From NCBI GenBank assembly GCA_016715985.1, contig JADJXD010000001.1:3658001-3722000 (forward strand): 64,000 nt of DNA, read 5' to 3'. Both the position numbers and the translations under genes were made by a program. This document shows, in pieces, positions 56,231-64,000 of the stretch (position 1 is its first letter; the number at the start of each line of letters is the position of its first letter). This stretch comes from Saprospiraceae bacterium (lineage in GTDB: Bacteria; Bacteroidota; Bacteroidia; Chitinophagales; Saprospiraceae). Below the pieces are notes generated by a model. That model was not told the DNA's origin, did not search any database, and saw only the letters and a list, made by a program, of their open reading frames with translations.

Positions 56231-56366
56231 GCCACTAACAGCACCTACACGCAAGTGGCGGTTCAGTGGTTAAATCAAGCTTTGTGCTTCTATCAAAGTT
56301 TGTGCTCGGTTGACAGTGTATCGCTCCGAAATCGCCACCTGCGTGTAGCCGCAACACGTTATCAGC
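56231..56366 (+). repeat. attC site 7 (136 bp, long class)
   Basis: R'' GCCACTAAC, L'' CACCTACACGCAAGTGGCGG T, L' ATCGCCACCTGCGTGTAGCC, R' GTTATCAGC. GTGGCG/CGCCAC and CTACACGC/GCGTGTAG pair. Confidence 0.9.
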
Positions 56367-59213
56367 AACCCTAAGACGACAGGACACTACGAAATAAACA
56401 GCATTAAATGAAAGAGATTGGAAGTTTTCTATTACTTGTTTTACTAATTGTAACTGGTGTTTGGTTTTACCGCAGACATCAGGAAAATGAACGTAAGAAA
56501 AAGGAACTTGAAGCAAAACAGGCTAGACAACGTGAACTTGAAAGACAAAAGTTATACGACTTTTTCAAATCAAAGCTGGACAGAATAAGAACATCAAACG
56601 AAAAATTTGCAAAATACATTGACTTTAAAACAGGCTATTTTACAAACTATCAACTGACAACTTGGAAAACCGAGCAAACAAGTCTTTTTAATGAAATCAA
56701 AGGCAAACCCTTTGATTTCATTAATCTTTCAAATGAAGAAGTTAACTCAATAAAGACTTTTACAGAATATTTCAATAATGCAGCAACTTTAAGGAATGAC
56801 TTCAACAAAAACTTTGTAAAAGAAGAACTAAAAACATACAGCAAATTCTTTGACAACATTGAAGGTAGAAAACTTGACATTCAACAGAGAACCGCAGTTG
56901 TTACAGATGAAGACAATAATATAGTTATTGCAGGAGCAGGTTCGGGTAAAACAACAACTATCGTTGGAAAAGTAAACTATGTTCTTGAAAGATATAAAGT
57001 TCGACCCGAAGAGATTTTACTGATTTCATTTACAAATAAATCAGCCACAACACTTGCCGAGAGAATTGATATTGAAGGAGTAGAAGCAAAAACATTTCAC
57101 AAATTTGGAAAAGACATTATAGTTGAAGTAGAAGGAAGACAACCAAGTATTTTTGAAGAAGCACAATTTAAGCCCCTGCTCACAAGATATTTTTCGGAGT
57201 TAATAAAGAATGAAATTTACCTTCAATTAGTTACTGAATATTTTACTAATTTCTTAAAGCCAGCTAAATCACAATTTGAATTTGAAAATCAAGGAGATTA
57301 CATTCAATACATTAAAGACCAAAATTTTAAAAGCTACAAACTAAAAGAAGTTCCAGTAAACGGTAAAAAAACCTATAAAATGGAAGTGGTTAAAAGTATT
57401 GAAGAATGTAAAATAGCAAACTTCCTTCTGTTTAATGGTGTGAACTATGAATACGAATTCCCATACGAACACGACACTGCAACAGAAGCATTTAGACAAT
57501 ACAAACCTGACTTCACAGTAATGCAAAACGGTAAGAAAATTTATATAGAACATTTTGGCATTTCAAGAAATGGGAATGTTCCGAATTGGTTCACAGCAGA
57601 CGGAACACGTTCTGCAAGTGAAAAATATCGTGATGATATGGAATGGAAGCGAAACACTCATAGACAAAATGGAACTATTTTAATTGAAAGTTATAGCTTT
57701 GAAATGACTGAAGGGATTTTATTTGAAAATCTAACGAATAATTTAAAATCTGCTGGAGTTATTCTTAAACCCAAATCGACAGAAGAGATTTGGAAAATCA
57801 TTTCGGAAGCCGCAAAAGATGAAATAAATAGTTTTATCACTTTGTTTGGGACTTTTATAACATTAATGAAATCTAATAATTATTCGATTAATGACGTTAT
57901 CAATAGAAATAAACAAACTCAGGACAAATTCTACAGAGATAGAAATTCACTATTTATTGAAATCATAAAGCCAATTTTTGAACGCTACGAAAATCATCTG
58001 AAGGAAAGAAACGAAATTGACTTCAGTGATATGATAAACAAAGCCTCTAAGCATATAGCAAGCGGCAAACACAAACGAAAAATTAACTATGTTATCATTG
58101 ATGAGTTTCAAGATATTTCGATTGGTCGTTACCAATTAGTAAAAGCAATCAAAACTAGCAATCCATCTTGCAAGCTATTCTGCGTAGGTGATGATTGGCA
58201 GTCAATTTACCGTTTCAGTGGAAGTGATATTGCACTTTTTAAAGAATTTGAAAATTATTTTGGGTTTACTGTAAAATCAAAAATTGAAACAACCTATCGT
58301 TTTCACAACCCACTTATAAGTCTATCTAGCGAATTCATACAGAAAAATCCAAACCAAGCTAAAAAGGAATTAAAAGGAATTTCAAGCAGAAAGGAAACAG
58401 ACTATAAAATACATTACTCAATTACAGAAAATCAAGACGATACTTTAGCTGTTCAAAAAATATTTAACGAGTTATTAGAGTTTGACCACCAAATTGAAAA
58501 CAAAGAAATTATTATTCTCGGTAGATATGGGTTTGATATTGATAGGATAAAAAACGAAAAATCAGTATTTCAGATTGACAAAACAAATGAAATTATTTCC
58601 TACAGTATCAAAACAGAAGAAGGCGAAATAAAGAGACTAAAAGCCCAATTTATGACAGTTCACAAAGCTAAAGGACTGGAAGGTGACATAATTATTGTTC
58701 TTAATTGTAACTCGGGCAAGTTTGGTTTTCCTTCGGAAATGTCTGACGACCAAGTTTTGAATTTATTACTTAGCGAAGCAGACCAATTTGAAAATGGGGA
58801 AGAAAGACGTTTATTCTACGTTGCAATGACAAGAGCAAAAGAAAAGGTTTATTTTGTTACAGACAGTTCATACAAATCCAAGTTCATTGCAGAATTAGAA
58901 GTTGAAAGCGGACAATCACCAAATAAAAAATGTCCGACCTGCAAAACGGCAGATGTTGTGTTGCGAAAATCAGGTAAGTCAAAAAATGGTAATACATATA
59001 AATTCTTCGGTTGTACGAATTACTTATATGGTTGCGACTATACAACAACTGAATGGATAAACAACTAAAAGCGGACAGAAGGGCAGCTGATAACAGGCGT
59101 TTGGCACAATGGCGGGTGACGTGGTTAATTGAACATTCTACCTCGCATCAACTTTTGTGGTATATTGACAGTTTTGTGCTCCGAAATCCGCCACTGCGCC
59201 AAGCGCCAAAACG
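56359..59213 (+). mobile_element. Gene cassette 8 (2,855 bp)
   Basis: Core GTTATCAGC and attC 8 R'' GCTGATAAC are exact complements. One helicase gene. Confidence 0.9.
56408..59068 (+). CDS. UvrD/HelD-like SF1 helicase with membrane anchor and zinc finger
   Basis: An 886-aa helicase. Residues 5-22 form a transmembrane anchor (IGSFLLLVLLIVTGVWFY). Walker A GAGSGKTTTIV lies near 177, motif Ia ILLISFTNKSATTLAERI near 204, DEFQD (motif II) near 565, then GDDWQSIYRFSGSDI, TVHKAKGLEGD and LFYVAMTRAKEKVY (motifs III-VI). The C-terminus has a topoisomerase-type zinc finger (C842, C845, C869, C876). The layout matches helicase IV-like proteins. A membrane-tethered helicase fits a role against incoming DNA, which is inference. 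Confidence 0.9.
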   Translation: MKEIGSFLLLVLLIVTGVWFYRRHQENERKKKELEAKQARQRELERQKLYDFFKSKLDRIRTSNEKFAKYIDFKTGYFTNYQLTTWKTEQTSLFNEIKGKPFDFINLSNEEVNSIKTFTEYFNNAATLRNDFNKNFVKEELKTYSKFFDNIEGRKLDIQQRTAVVTDEDNNIVIAGAGSGKTTTIVGKVNYVLERYKVRPEEILLISFTNKSATTLAERIDIEGVEAKTFHKFGKDIIVEVEGRQPSIFEEAQFKPLLTRYFSELIKNEIYLQLVTEYFTNFLKPAKSQFEFENQGDYIQYIKDQNFKSYKLKEVPVNGKKTYKMEVVKSIEECKIANFLLFNGVNYEYEFPYEHDTATEAFRQYKPDFTVMQNGKKIYIEHFGISRNGNVPNWFTADGTRSASEKYRDDMEWKRNTHRQNGTILIESYSFEMTEGILFENLTNNLKSAGVILKPKSTEEIWKIISEAAKDEINSFITLFGTFITLMKSNNYSINDVINRNKQTQDKFYRDRNSLFIEIIKPIFERYENHLKERNEIDFSDMINKASKHIASGKHKRKINYVIIDEFQDISIGRYQLVKAIKTSNPSCKLFCVGDDWQSIYRFSGSDIALFKEFENYFGFTVKSKIETTYRFHNPLISLSSEFIQKNPNQAKKELKGISSRKETDYKIHYSITENQDDTLAVQKIFNELLEFDHQIENKEIIILGRYGFDIDRIKNEKSVFQIDKTNEIISYSIKTEEGEIKRLKAQFMTVHKAKGLEGDIIIVLNCNSGKFGFPSEMSDDQVLNLLLSEADQFENGEERRLFYVAMTRAKEKVYFVTDSSYKSKFIAELEVESGQSPNKKCPTCKTADVVLRKSGKSKNGNTYKFFGCTNYLYGCDYTTTEWINN

Positions 59214-59221
59214 TTATGCGT
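59086..59221 (+). repeat. attC site 8 (136 bp, long class)
   Basis: R'' GCTGATAAC, L'' GGCGTTTGGC..AATGGCGGGT, L' AATCCGCCACTGCGCCAAGC then GCC, R' GTTATGCGT. Almost the same as attC 3. Confidence 0.9.
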
Positions 59222-59286
59222 CACCCTATGACGACCGACAGTGCTAACATTAAACGACAGAAAAATGAACAAAAAGCCAACGCTTC

Positions 59287-59352
59287 AAAAAAATAAAAGA
59301 GGTGCAACGCCACCCACAAACCGAAACACAGTTGCACCACATTTGTTTTTTT
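59287..59352. repeat. ACAT/AAGA internal-loop hairpin, element E3 (strands swapped)
   Basis: Outer stem AAAAAAATAA/TTGTTTTTTT, internal loop AAGA opposite ACAT, inner stem GGTGCAAC/GTTGCACC, A/C-rich loop. The same internal loop as E1/E2/E4, but with AAGA on the 5' side, so inner and outer stems trade places. Confidence 0.7.
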
Positions 59353-59385
59353 CCAACGCACAGACCAAATTCATAATCCAGTAGA

Positions 59386-62217
59386 ATGTTAGAAGTTAGA
59401 AAAAATACCTACTCAAAGAATTATGAAAACACATTTTTCAGAGAGTTTGCAAGACACTTACATAAATCTTTTTCAGACAATGGACGTTCTGGACTTATAA
59501 TTGGAAGCCCATTTTGTGAGGTTGACGAAAGACTTCAAATTGACGCTTTACTTATTACCGAAAAAGTAGTTTGCATTATTGACTTCAAAAATTTTAGTGG
59601 CAAAATAAATCTTCCCAATGAAAATAATTTTGAAATGGGAATATGGACAAATGAAACAAAAGAACCAATCAAAGGTGGTAGCTCTATAAATCCGTTCATT
59701 CAATTAAAAAATCAAAAAAGACGATTTTCAGAAGTATTTATAAAATATATTAAATCGAATCTTACGGGTGGAGATAAACTAGATTGTGATCACATCGTAA
59801 ATGTTGTTTGTTTTCAAAAAGAAATTGAACTAAATAGAGAAATTCCAAATTCAAAGGAATTAGCATTTTGGATTATTGATAGAATAAATTTTATAGAGAA
59901 AATCTCCGATATTATTGATGTGTCAGACAAGGATGTAAACATTTCTCCAAATTCTTATGATGCTTTTAAAAAGGTGTTTCGTGCCGATAAATTCAAGTTT
60001 GACGACAAACCGCTTGAAGATAAATTGAAAGTGTTTGCCGATAAATCGGCAACACTTGATTTTAAAAAGCTTTATGTAGACCAACATTCAGCGTTAACTG
60101 AAATAAAAACATTTTTAGAAAATCCTGAACAACAAGTTTTCGTTTTACAAGGAACTGCTAATAGTGGCAAATCATATTTAATTCCGTTTATCCAAGAACT
60201 TGCATATAACTTGGGAATACAGGAAACTGAAATTTTCGCTTCATCAAGTCGAGTAGCAAACAACTTGCTTACTATTGGCGGATTAGAGAGAGTGAACAGT
60301 ATTTATTCCTACATATACGGAGGACAAAAAAACAATAAGCAAGAAAACGAGCAAACCAAAGAAAAAAAGAACACCGAAGAAATAGACGAAACGAATGATT
60401 CAGAAGAATTACAAGTTGAAAAAATCCCTTTAAAAAACTGCGATAACGCAGAAAACGCTTTATTCATCGTTGATGAATCGCAACTTGTTTCAGATTCATT
60501 TAATCAATCCATTGATTTAATTTTTGGCACAGGTTATTTACTGAAAGATTTTTTGAGCTTCACAAATTCAATAAATACCAAAAGGAAAATAATTTTCATT
60601 GGCGACCCGTTTCAACTTCAATTAGGAAAAACCGATGAATCGCCATTAAATCCTTTGTATTTAGAAGAAGCGTATAAGTTAAAAACCAACGCTTATCAAC
60701 TATTAGACAAACCTGACTTTTCTGTTATCAATAAGGAAGCATTGTTTTGCGTTGATAAAATTCGTAACCAATATTTTAATTCGTTGAAGTTTAACCAAAA
60801 TGATGATTTTAAAATATTGTCAGATGATATAGAAAAGGAAAACGCTATAGCAGAATTAATAAACACAAAGAAAGGGCATTTACTCTATTTCCGTAATGAA
60901 GATGCTCAAGAAAGAAATTTAAAAATTAAAAAAGACCTTCTTAAAAACGGAGAATTTATAGCAGTTGGAGATTTGGTTGTTTTTAATAATAACATTGAAA
61001 CAAAAAATGACAATCCAGATGCGTTCCCCAAAAAAATACTTAATGGACAGTTTGCAACAATAACAAAAACATCAGGTGATTTAAGAACTGAACCCGTTTT
61101 TGATAGAAAGGGAAAACTTATTTCAACTTTATGTTTTGTCGAAGTTAGTATTAAACATAGTGAATCAGGATATGAATCCACAATCCTTTCATTTGAAAAT
61201 TTTAGAAATAGTCCTAAAGCAGTATTGTCAAATAACGATGCAAATGCTTTCAGAATATTTCTGTATCAATTAGCCAACAAAGAATTAGATAATTTCATAC
61301 AAGGAAAATATCAAGTTGATGATGAACTATCTATGCTATTAGCTAAATTGAAAGAAGGGGAAAAAGTAAAAACTAAAATAAACAAAAAGTTGCAATCCAT
61401 TTTAAGGACAATACCATCAACTGAATATTATAAAATAAAAAATTGTGGTTGGTTGAAATTTGGATGGGCAATGACAGTTCATAAATCAATGTCTTACAAA
61501 TGGCAAGAAGTAATTTTCAATGTTGAAAAAGCAGGAATAGCAAACGAAAATCATTTCAGATGGCTTTATACTGGAATTAGTAGAGCAAGGAAAAAAGTTT
61601 TTTTAATAAATTATAAACCAATAAGCCCATTTGATAAAACTGAATTTGTTAATAAAAAAGGAGATAAAAAAACAAAAGATTTTTTATTCATTTCAGATAG
61701 TTTAGATATTGAAATTGCAAAAAAAGAGTTGGTTGAAATAGTTAGGCATAAAGTAACGAGCGATTTTGTTATAAATCAAATTGATATTCCAGGATATAAC
61801 GTTAGGATTAATTTCAGTAATGATTCAAAACAAGCAACGTTGGATTTTGGGTTTAATTTAAAATGTCAGTTCAAATTTCCTAAATACATTAATGGCGATA
61901 CCGACTTATCTAATAAATTAGTGGAACTTATATCGAATGAAAAAGAAAATATAAATTTTGATTCAATTCCTGAAGTATGGAGAAAAACAGAATATCTAAA
62001 ACTTAACAATGAATTGTCTAAGGTTGGTTTTCGATTCCACCAAATAATTCAAACACCATATAAAGACAGAATTAAAATTGTTGGGAATAACGAAGAACTT
62101 GATTTAGAAATTGATTATAATGGTGATGGTGCATTTAGTTTTATTACAGCAAAGTATTTTTCTAACCAAGTAATTTGGAGTGCTTTCATAAATTCTGTTA
62201 ACCACATCAAAGTGTAA
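59386..62217 (+). CDS. NERD-domain SF1 helicase
   Basis: A 943-aa protein. Residues about 10-130 are a NERD nuclease-related domain (DERLQIDALLITEKVVCIID then FKNFSG, with D, and the D/K pair). The helicase part has Walker A GTANSGKSYLIP near residue 256, Walker B ALFIVDESQLVSD near 363, KIIFIGDPFQLQLG (motif III), AMTVHKSMSYKWQEVIFNVE and RWLYTGISRARKKVFLINY (motifs V-VI). A fused nuclease and helicase is common in defence systems. The target is not known. Confidence 0.85.
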   Translation: MLEVRKNTYSKNYENTFFREFARHLHKSFSDNGRSGLIIGSPFCEVDERLQIDALLITEKVVCIIDFKNFSGKINLPNENNFEMGIWTNETKEPIKGGSSINPFIQLKNQKRRFSEVFIKYIKSNLTGGDKLDCDHIVNVVCFQKEIELNREIPNSKELAFWIIDRINFIEKISDIIDVSDKDVNISPNSYDAFKKVFRADKFKFDDKPLEDKLKVFADKSATLDFKKLYVDQHSALTEIKTFLENPEQQVFVLQGTANSGKSYLIPFIQELAYNLGIQETEIFASSSRVANNLLTIGGLERVNSIYSYIYGGQKNNKQENEQTKEKKNTEEIDETNDSEELQVEKIPLKNCDNAENALFIVDESQLVSDSFNQSIDLIFGTGYLLKDFLSFTNSINTKRKIIFIGDPFQLQLGKTDESPLNPLYLEEAYKLKTNAYQLLDKPDFSVINKEALFCVDKIRNQYFNSLKFNQNDDFKILSDDIEKENAIAELINTKKGHLLYFRNEDAQERNLKIKKDLLKNGEFIAVGDLVVFNNNIETKNDNPDAFPKKILNGQFATITKTSGDLRTEPVFDRKGKLISTLCFVEVSIKHSESGYESTILSFENFRNSPKAVLSNNDANAFRIFLYQLANKELDNFIQGKYQVDDELSMLLAKLKEGEKVKTKINKKLQSILRTIPSTEYYKIKNCGWLKFGWAMTVHKSMSYKWQEVIFNVEKAGIANENHFRWLYTGISRARKKVFLINYKPISPFDKTEFVNKKGDKKTKDFLFISDSLDIEIAKKELVEIVRHKVTSDFVINQIDIPGYNVRINFSNDSKQATLDFGFNLKCQFKFPKYINGDTDLSNKLVELISNEKENINFDSIPEVWRKTEYLKLNNELSKVGFRFHQIIQTPYKDRIKIVGNNEELDLEIDYNGDGAFSFITAKYFSNQVIWSAFINSVNHIKV

Positions 62218-62220
62218 ATT

Positions 62221-63414
62221 ATGGCTTCATTATTCGACTTTAGTCAAGCTATTTCTAAACTCAACAAAGAGAAAAAATTTGCTGAGACATTAAAGTATTT
62301 CAAAGATGGCAAAAATGAATTTACGCCTGAACAAATTGGATTAAACAAATACCTCGTTTATGAGATGATTTCAGCTTTAATTGAAACAAATCATTATGAT
62401 GTTATTTTCAATTTCATTGAGCAACATAAAGTGGTTTTAGAGCCAAAGAACTTTTCATATTTGCTCAAAAAATTCAAAGACAAACCCTCTGTAAATTGGA
62501 CAGTCGTAAATAAGTTTTGTGATTTAGTTTCTGTAGATTCACTTGACACCGAATGTAGAACCATAGAAGTTGAACGAAAAGGAGAAAAGAAGCCAATGGA
62601 ACTTGCATCAAGCAAAGAAGATTGGTTTGCTTTTAAAACAAAAGCACTATTTGAAACGCAACATTATCAAGAATGCTTCGATTTGTCAAAAGTGGCTCTT
62701 GAATCATTTGAAAAATTTCACTATTCAAATGATGTTTGGTTTGCTAGAAGAATAGCATTATCAAAAAAACATCTTGGCAATTCTGCTGACGCACTAAATG
62801 AATTGCTTTTAATTCTTAGACGTAAAAAGGAATGGTTTATTCAAAACGAAGTTGCTCAAATCTATAAAGAAAACGGAGACAATGAAAAGGCTTTCAAGTT
62901 TGCAATAAGTGCAATCAACAATTTTGGCGACCTTGAATATAAAGTCGGCTTACTGGTATTAATCGCTGAACTTTTGGCTTTAAAAGATGAAAAGGAATTA
63001 TCCTTTAAACATTACTCATTATCAAAACTACTGCGACAGCAAGAAGAATGGAACGTTCCAAATTCAGTTTCTTCGGCATTAAGTCAATTTCCTTTTGAGC
63101 AAATTACAATTGAAAAATTACCTGATTTAAAAAGAGAGCTAAAAAAATACTGGAGCAGTTTTAATCCACAGCAGACATCACCAAAACAAAATACAACCCA
63201 AAGACAAACGGGAAAAATTGACAGGATTTTACACAATGACGAAAAGGGTGCAGACGGTTTCATCAAATCTGACGGCAACAAATCAGTTTACTTTCGAGTA
63301 AATGCGACAGAAGAAATTATTAAAAAAATAGTGGTAGGTTTAGAAGTGGAGTTTAAAGTATTACCAGCGACAGAAGACAAAAAAGAAAAAGCAGTTCAAT
63401 TAAAGACAAAATAA
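62221..63414 (+). CDS. TPR-like protein with C-terminal cold-shock-like domain
   Basis: A 397-aa protein. Residues about 1-300 are paired helices like TPRs (ECFDLSKVALESFEKFHYSN, EVAQIYKENGDNEKAFKFAI). Residues about 330-397 read as a cold-shock/S1-like barrel: TGKIDRILHNDEKGADGFIK then SVYFRVNATEEI, which would bind single-stranded nucleic acid. It starts 3 bp after the NERD-helicase gene, so the two probably act together. Confidence 0.8.
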   Translation: MASLFDFSQAISKLNKEKKFAETLKYFKDGKNEFTPEQIGLNKYLVYEMISALIETNHYDVIFNFIEQHKVVLEPKNFSYLLKKFKDKPSVNWTVVNKFCDLVSVDSLDTECRTIEVERKGEKKPMELASSKEDWFAFKTKALFETQHYQECFDLSKVALESFEKFHYSNDVWFARRIALSKKHLGNSADALNELLLILRRKKEWFIQNEVAQIYKENGDNEKAFKFAISAINNFGDLEYKVGLLVLIAELLALKDEKELSFKHYSLSKLLRQQEEWNVPNSVSSALSQFPFEQITIEKLPDLKRELKKYWSSFNPQQTSPKQNTTQRQTGKIDRILHNDEKGADGFIKSDGNKSVYFRVNATEEIIKKIVVGLEVEFKVLPATEDKKEKAVQLKTK

Positions 63415-63426
63415 AAGCCAAAGCAT

Positions 63427-63493
63427 TTGGTAGCACATTTGCAGTTTTTCCAAACGCACAATGCCAAACAAAAAACTGCAAAAGAGCTACCAA
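63427..63493. repeat. ACAT/AAGA internal-loop hairpin, element E4
   Basis: Outer stem TTGGTAGC/GCTACCAA, internal loop ACAT opposite AAGA, inner stem TTGCAGTTTTT/AAAAACTGCAA. It lies 12 bp after the last gene of cassette 9. Confidence 0.75.
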
Positions 63494-63551
63494 GCCAACG
63501 CACAACGACACGACAATGGATAGACAAACAACAACCGAGAAAGAAGGGCGA

Positions 63552-63687
63552 ACGCATAACAGCGGTTTGGCAAAAGTGGCGGTTCAGTGCTCCGCAGACA
63601 CATTTGTGGTTAATCAAAGTTTAGTTCTTCGCATCAACATTTGTGGTGAAAATCGCCACCTTCGCCAAGCCGCAAACCGTTAGCAAT
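63552..63687 (+). repeat. attC site 9 (136 bp, long class)
   Basis: R'' ACGCATAAC, L'' GCGGTTTGGC..AAGTGGCGGTT, L' AATCGCCACCTTCGCCAAGC then CGC, R' GTTAGCAAT. Outer parts identical to attC 5; centre differs. Confidence 0.9.
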
Positions 63688-64000
63688 AATCAAATGAAGA
63701 AAATACTAATTAATATAGGTCTACTAATATTAAATCTTAACCTTTCAGGACAAATGGAAATCAAAAAGAATCTAACCGACTTAGAGATTAAAGAAATAAA
63801 ATTAGAGTTTGAATCCGTACAGCCAAATAGCCATAAGCTTGCTCAAGAATTTAAGGTTATTGATAAAATAAATATTGCTGAATTTCTAAATTCCAGTTTT
63901 GACAAAGAATTAGCTCTTTTAGCAAAGCAAAAAGATGCAATTACTGTAATTCAGTTTACAGAGCATCTAATAGAAAATATAGATAGCAATCAAAATCTAT
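63680..64000 (+). mobile_element. Gene cassette 10, left part
   Basis: Starts at core GTTAGCAAT. Its right attC lies beyond the window and should begin with ATTGCTAAC if the rule holds. Confidence 0.8.
63694..64000 (+). CDS. Secreted protein, 5' part only
   Basis: A gene that runs off the right edge; 102 codons are visible. It starts MKKILINIGLLILNLNLSGQ, a signal peptide, then a charged helical part (NLTDLEIKEIKLEFESVQPN). The start lies 14 bp inside cassette 10. No family can be named. Confidence 0.65.
   Translation, partial: MKKILINIGLLILNLNLSGQMEIKKNLTDLEIKEIKLEFESVQPNSHKLAQEFKVIDKINIAEFLNSSFDKELALLAKQKDAITVIQFTEHLIENIDSNQNL

Larger units (their letters stand above)
53414..56358 (+). 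mobile_element. Gene cassette 7 (2,945 bp)
   Basis: Core GTTAGTGGC and attC 7 R'' GCCACTAAC are exact complements. Two genes 3 bp apart. Confidence 0.9.
59214..63679 (+). mobile_element. Gene cassette 9 (4,466 bp)
   Basis: Core GTTATGCGT and attC 9 R'' ACGCATAAC are exact complements. Two genes 3 bp apart, flanked inside by hairpin elements E3 and E4. Confidence 0.9.
37446..64000 (+). mobile_element. Integron-type gene cassette array (10 cassettes, right end outside window)
   Basis: Ten direct-orientation cassettes bounded by GTTAnnnnn cores and nine folded attC-like sites. For each complete cassette the left core and the attC R'' at its right end are reverse complements: GTTAGCAGC/GCTGCTAAC, GTTATCTGC/GCAGATAAC, GTTACCTGC/GCAGGTAAC, GTTATGTGG/CCACATAAC, GTTATAAGC/GCTTATAAC, GTTATGCCC/AGGCATAAC (8 of 9), GTTAGTGGC/GCCACTAAC, GTTATCAGC/GCTGATAAC, GTTATGCGT/ACGCATAAC. 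Cores of one linear attC site usually do not match each other, so the rule reflects former circular cassettes. Confidence 0.93.

Noticed and set aside
37445..63687. Reading the folded sites as plain terminators or REP elements
   Set aside because: Terminators or REP elements would not show matching cores between the start and the end of each cassette. The closure rule holds for all nine.
1..64000. tRNA or rRNA genes
   Set aside because: I saw no sequence with cloverleaf features or rRNA-like blocks in any intergenic stretch.

Overview
The window looks like a chromosomal segment of a member of the Bacteroidota, probably near Saprospiraceae. The evidence is a secreted M4 protease with a type IX secretion C-terminal domain, very AT-rich intergenic DNA, promoters of the Bacteroidota form (TTG, about 20 nt, then TAnnTTTG), and Bacteroidota-style gene sets such as HU / TPR / bS22-like / RNase G. 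The species is inferred, not shown.

Positions 1-34,500 are ordinary chromosome. On the minus strand they hold a frameshifted serine hydrolase, a HigBA toxin-antitoxin pair with a palindromic operator, a GT9 glycosyltransferase, the M4 protease, a polyprenyl diphosphate synthase, rpsU, pheS, a ferredoxin-NADP reductase-like enzyme, DinB, rlmN, a second glycosyltransferase, RNase G, a bS22-like peptide, a TPR protein and HU. On the plus strand they hold an ABC exporter, yicC-gmk-apaG, a helical hypothetical protein and a secreted metzincin protease. A 1,869-residue secreted protein of unknown function ends this part on the minus strand. Two kinds of structured non-coding repeat lie between these genes: a two-copy, three-hairpin repeat (5,875 and 10,853) and a three-copy tandem array (22,686-23,107) with compensatory stem changes.

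Positions 35,459-64,000 hold the main discovery: an integron-type gene cassette array. A 563-aa tyrosine recombinase is followed by an attI-like junction at 37,445 and then by ten head-to-tail cassettes, nine complete, separated by nine attC-like folded sites of two size classes (about 137 bp and 71-72 bp). The strongest proof is that in every complete cassette the 9-nt core at its left edge (GTTAnnnnn) is the reverse complement of the 9-nt core (nnnnnTAAC) at the start of the attC at its right edge. Eight of nine match at 9/9 and one at 8/9. This is expected only if each cassette once existed as a circle with one folded attC site. All cassette genes point the same way.

Cassette contents are unusual. 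Cassette 1 has a DUF5655-like protein and a membrane protein. Cassette 2 has no credible gene, only a 34-bp tandem repeat. Cassette 3 has a PepSY-like lipoprotein and cassette 4 one unknown protein. Cassette 5 is 9.7 kb and carries a ten-gene regulated operon: Dps, TetR, cupin, TolC, MFP, RND pump and accessory genes, with its own promoter and operator. Cassette 6 has six small envelope-type proteins. Cassette 7 has a DUF3825-like protein and a PIF1/RecD-type helicase, cassette 8 a membrane-anchored UvrD-type helicase with a zinc finger, and cassette 9 a NERD-SF1 helicase and a TPR/cold-shock-like protein. Cassette 10 is cut by the window end. Three helicase cassettes in a row suggest a genome-defence store, which is inference.

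Two further surprises are in this array. The adjacent recombinase lacks the extra segment typical of IntI and carries three N-terminal repeats instead. The two largest cassettes (5 and 9) each contain, near both inner ends, a hairpin with an invariant ACAT/AAGA internal loop and freely covarying stems. I do not recognise this element.
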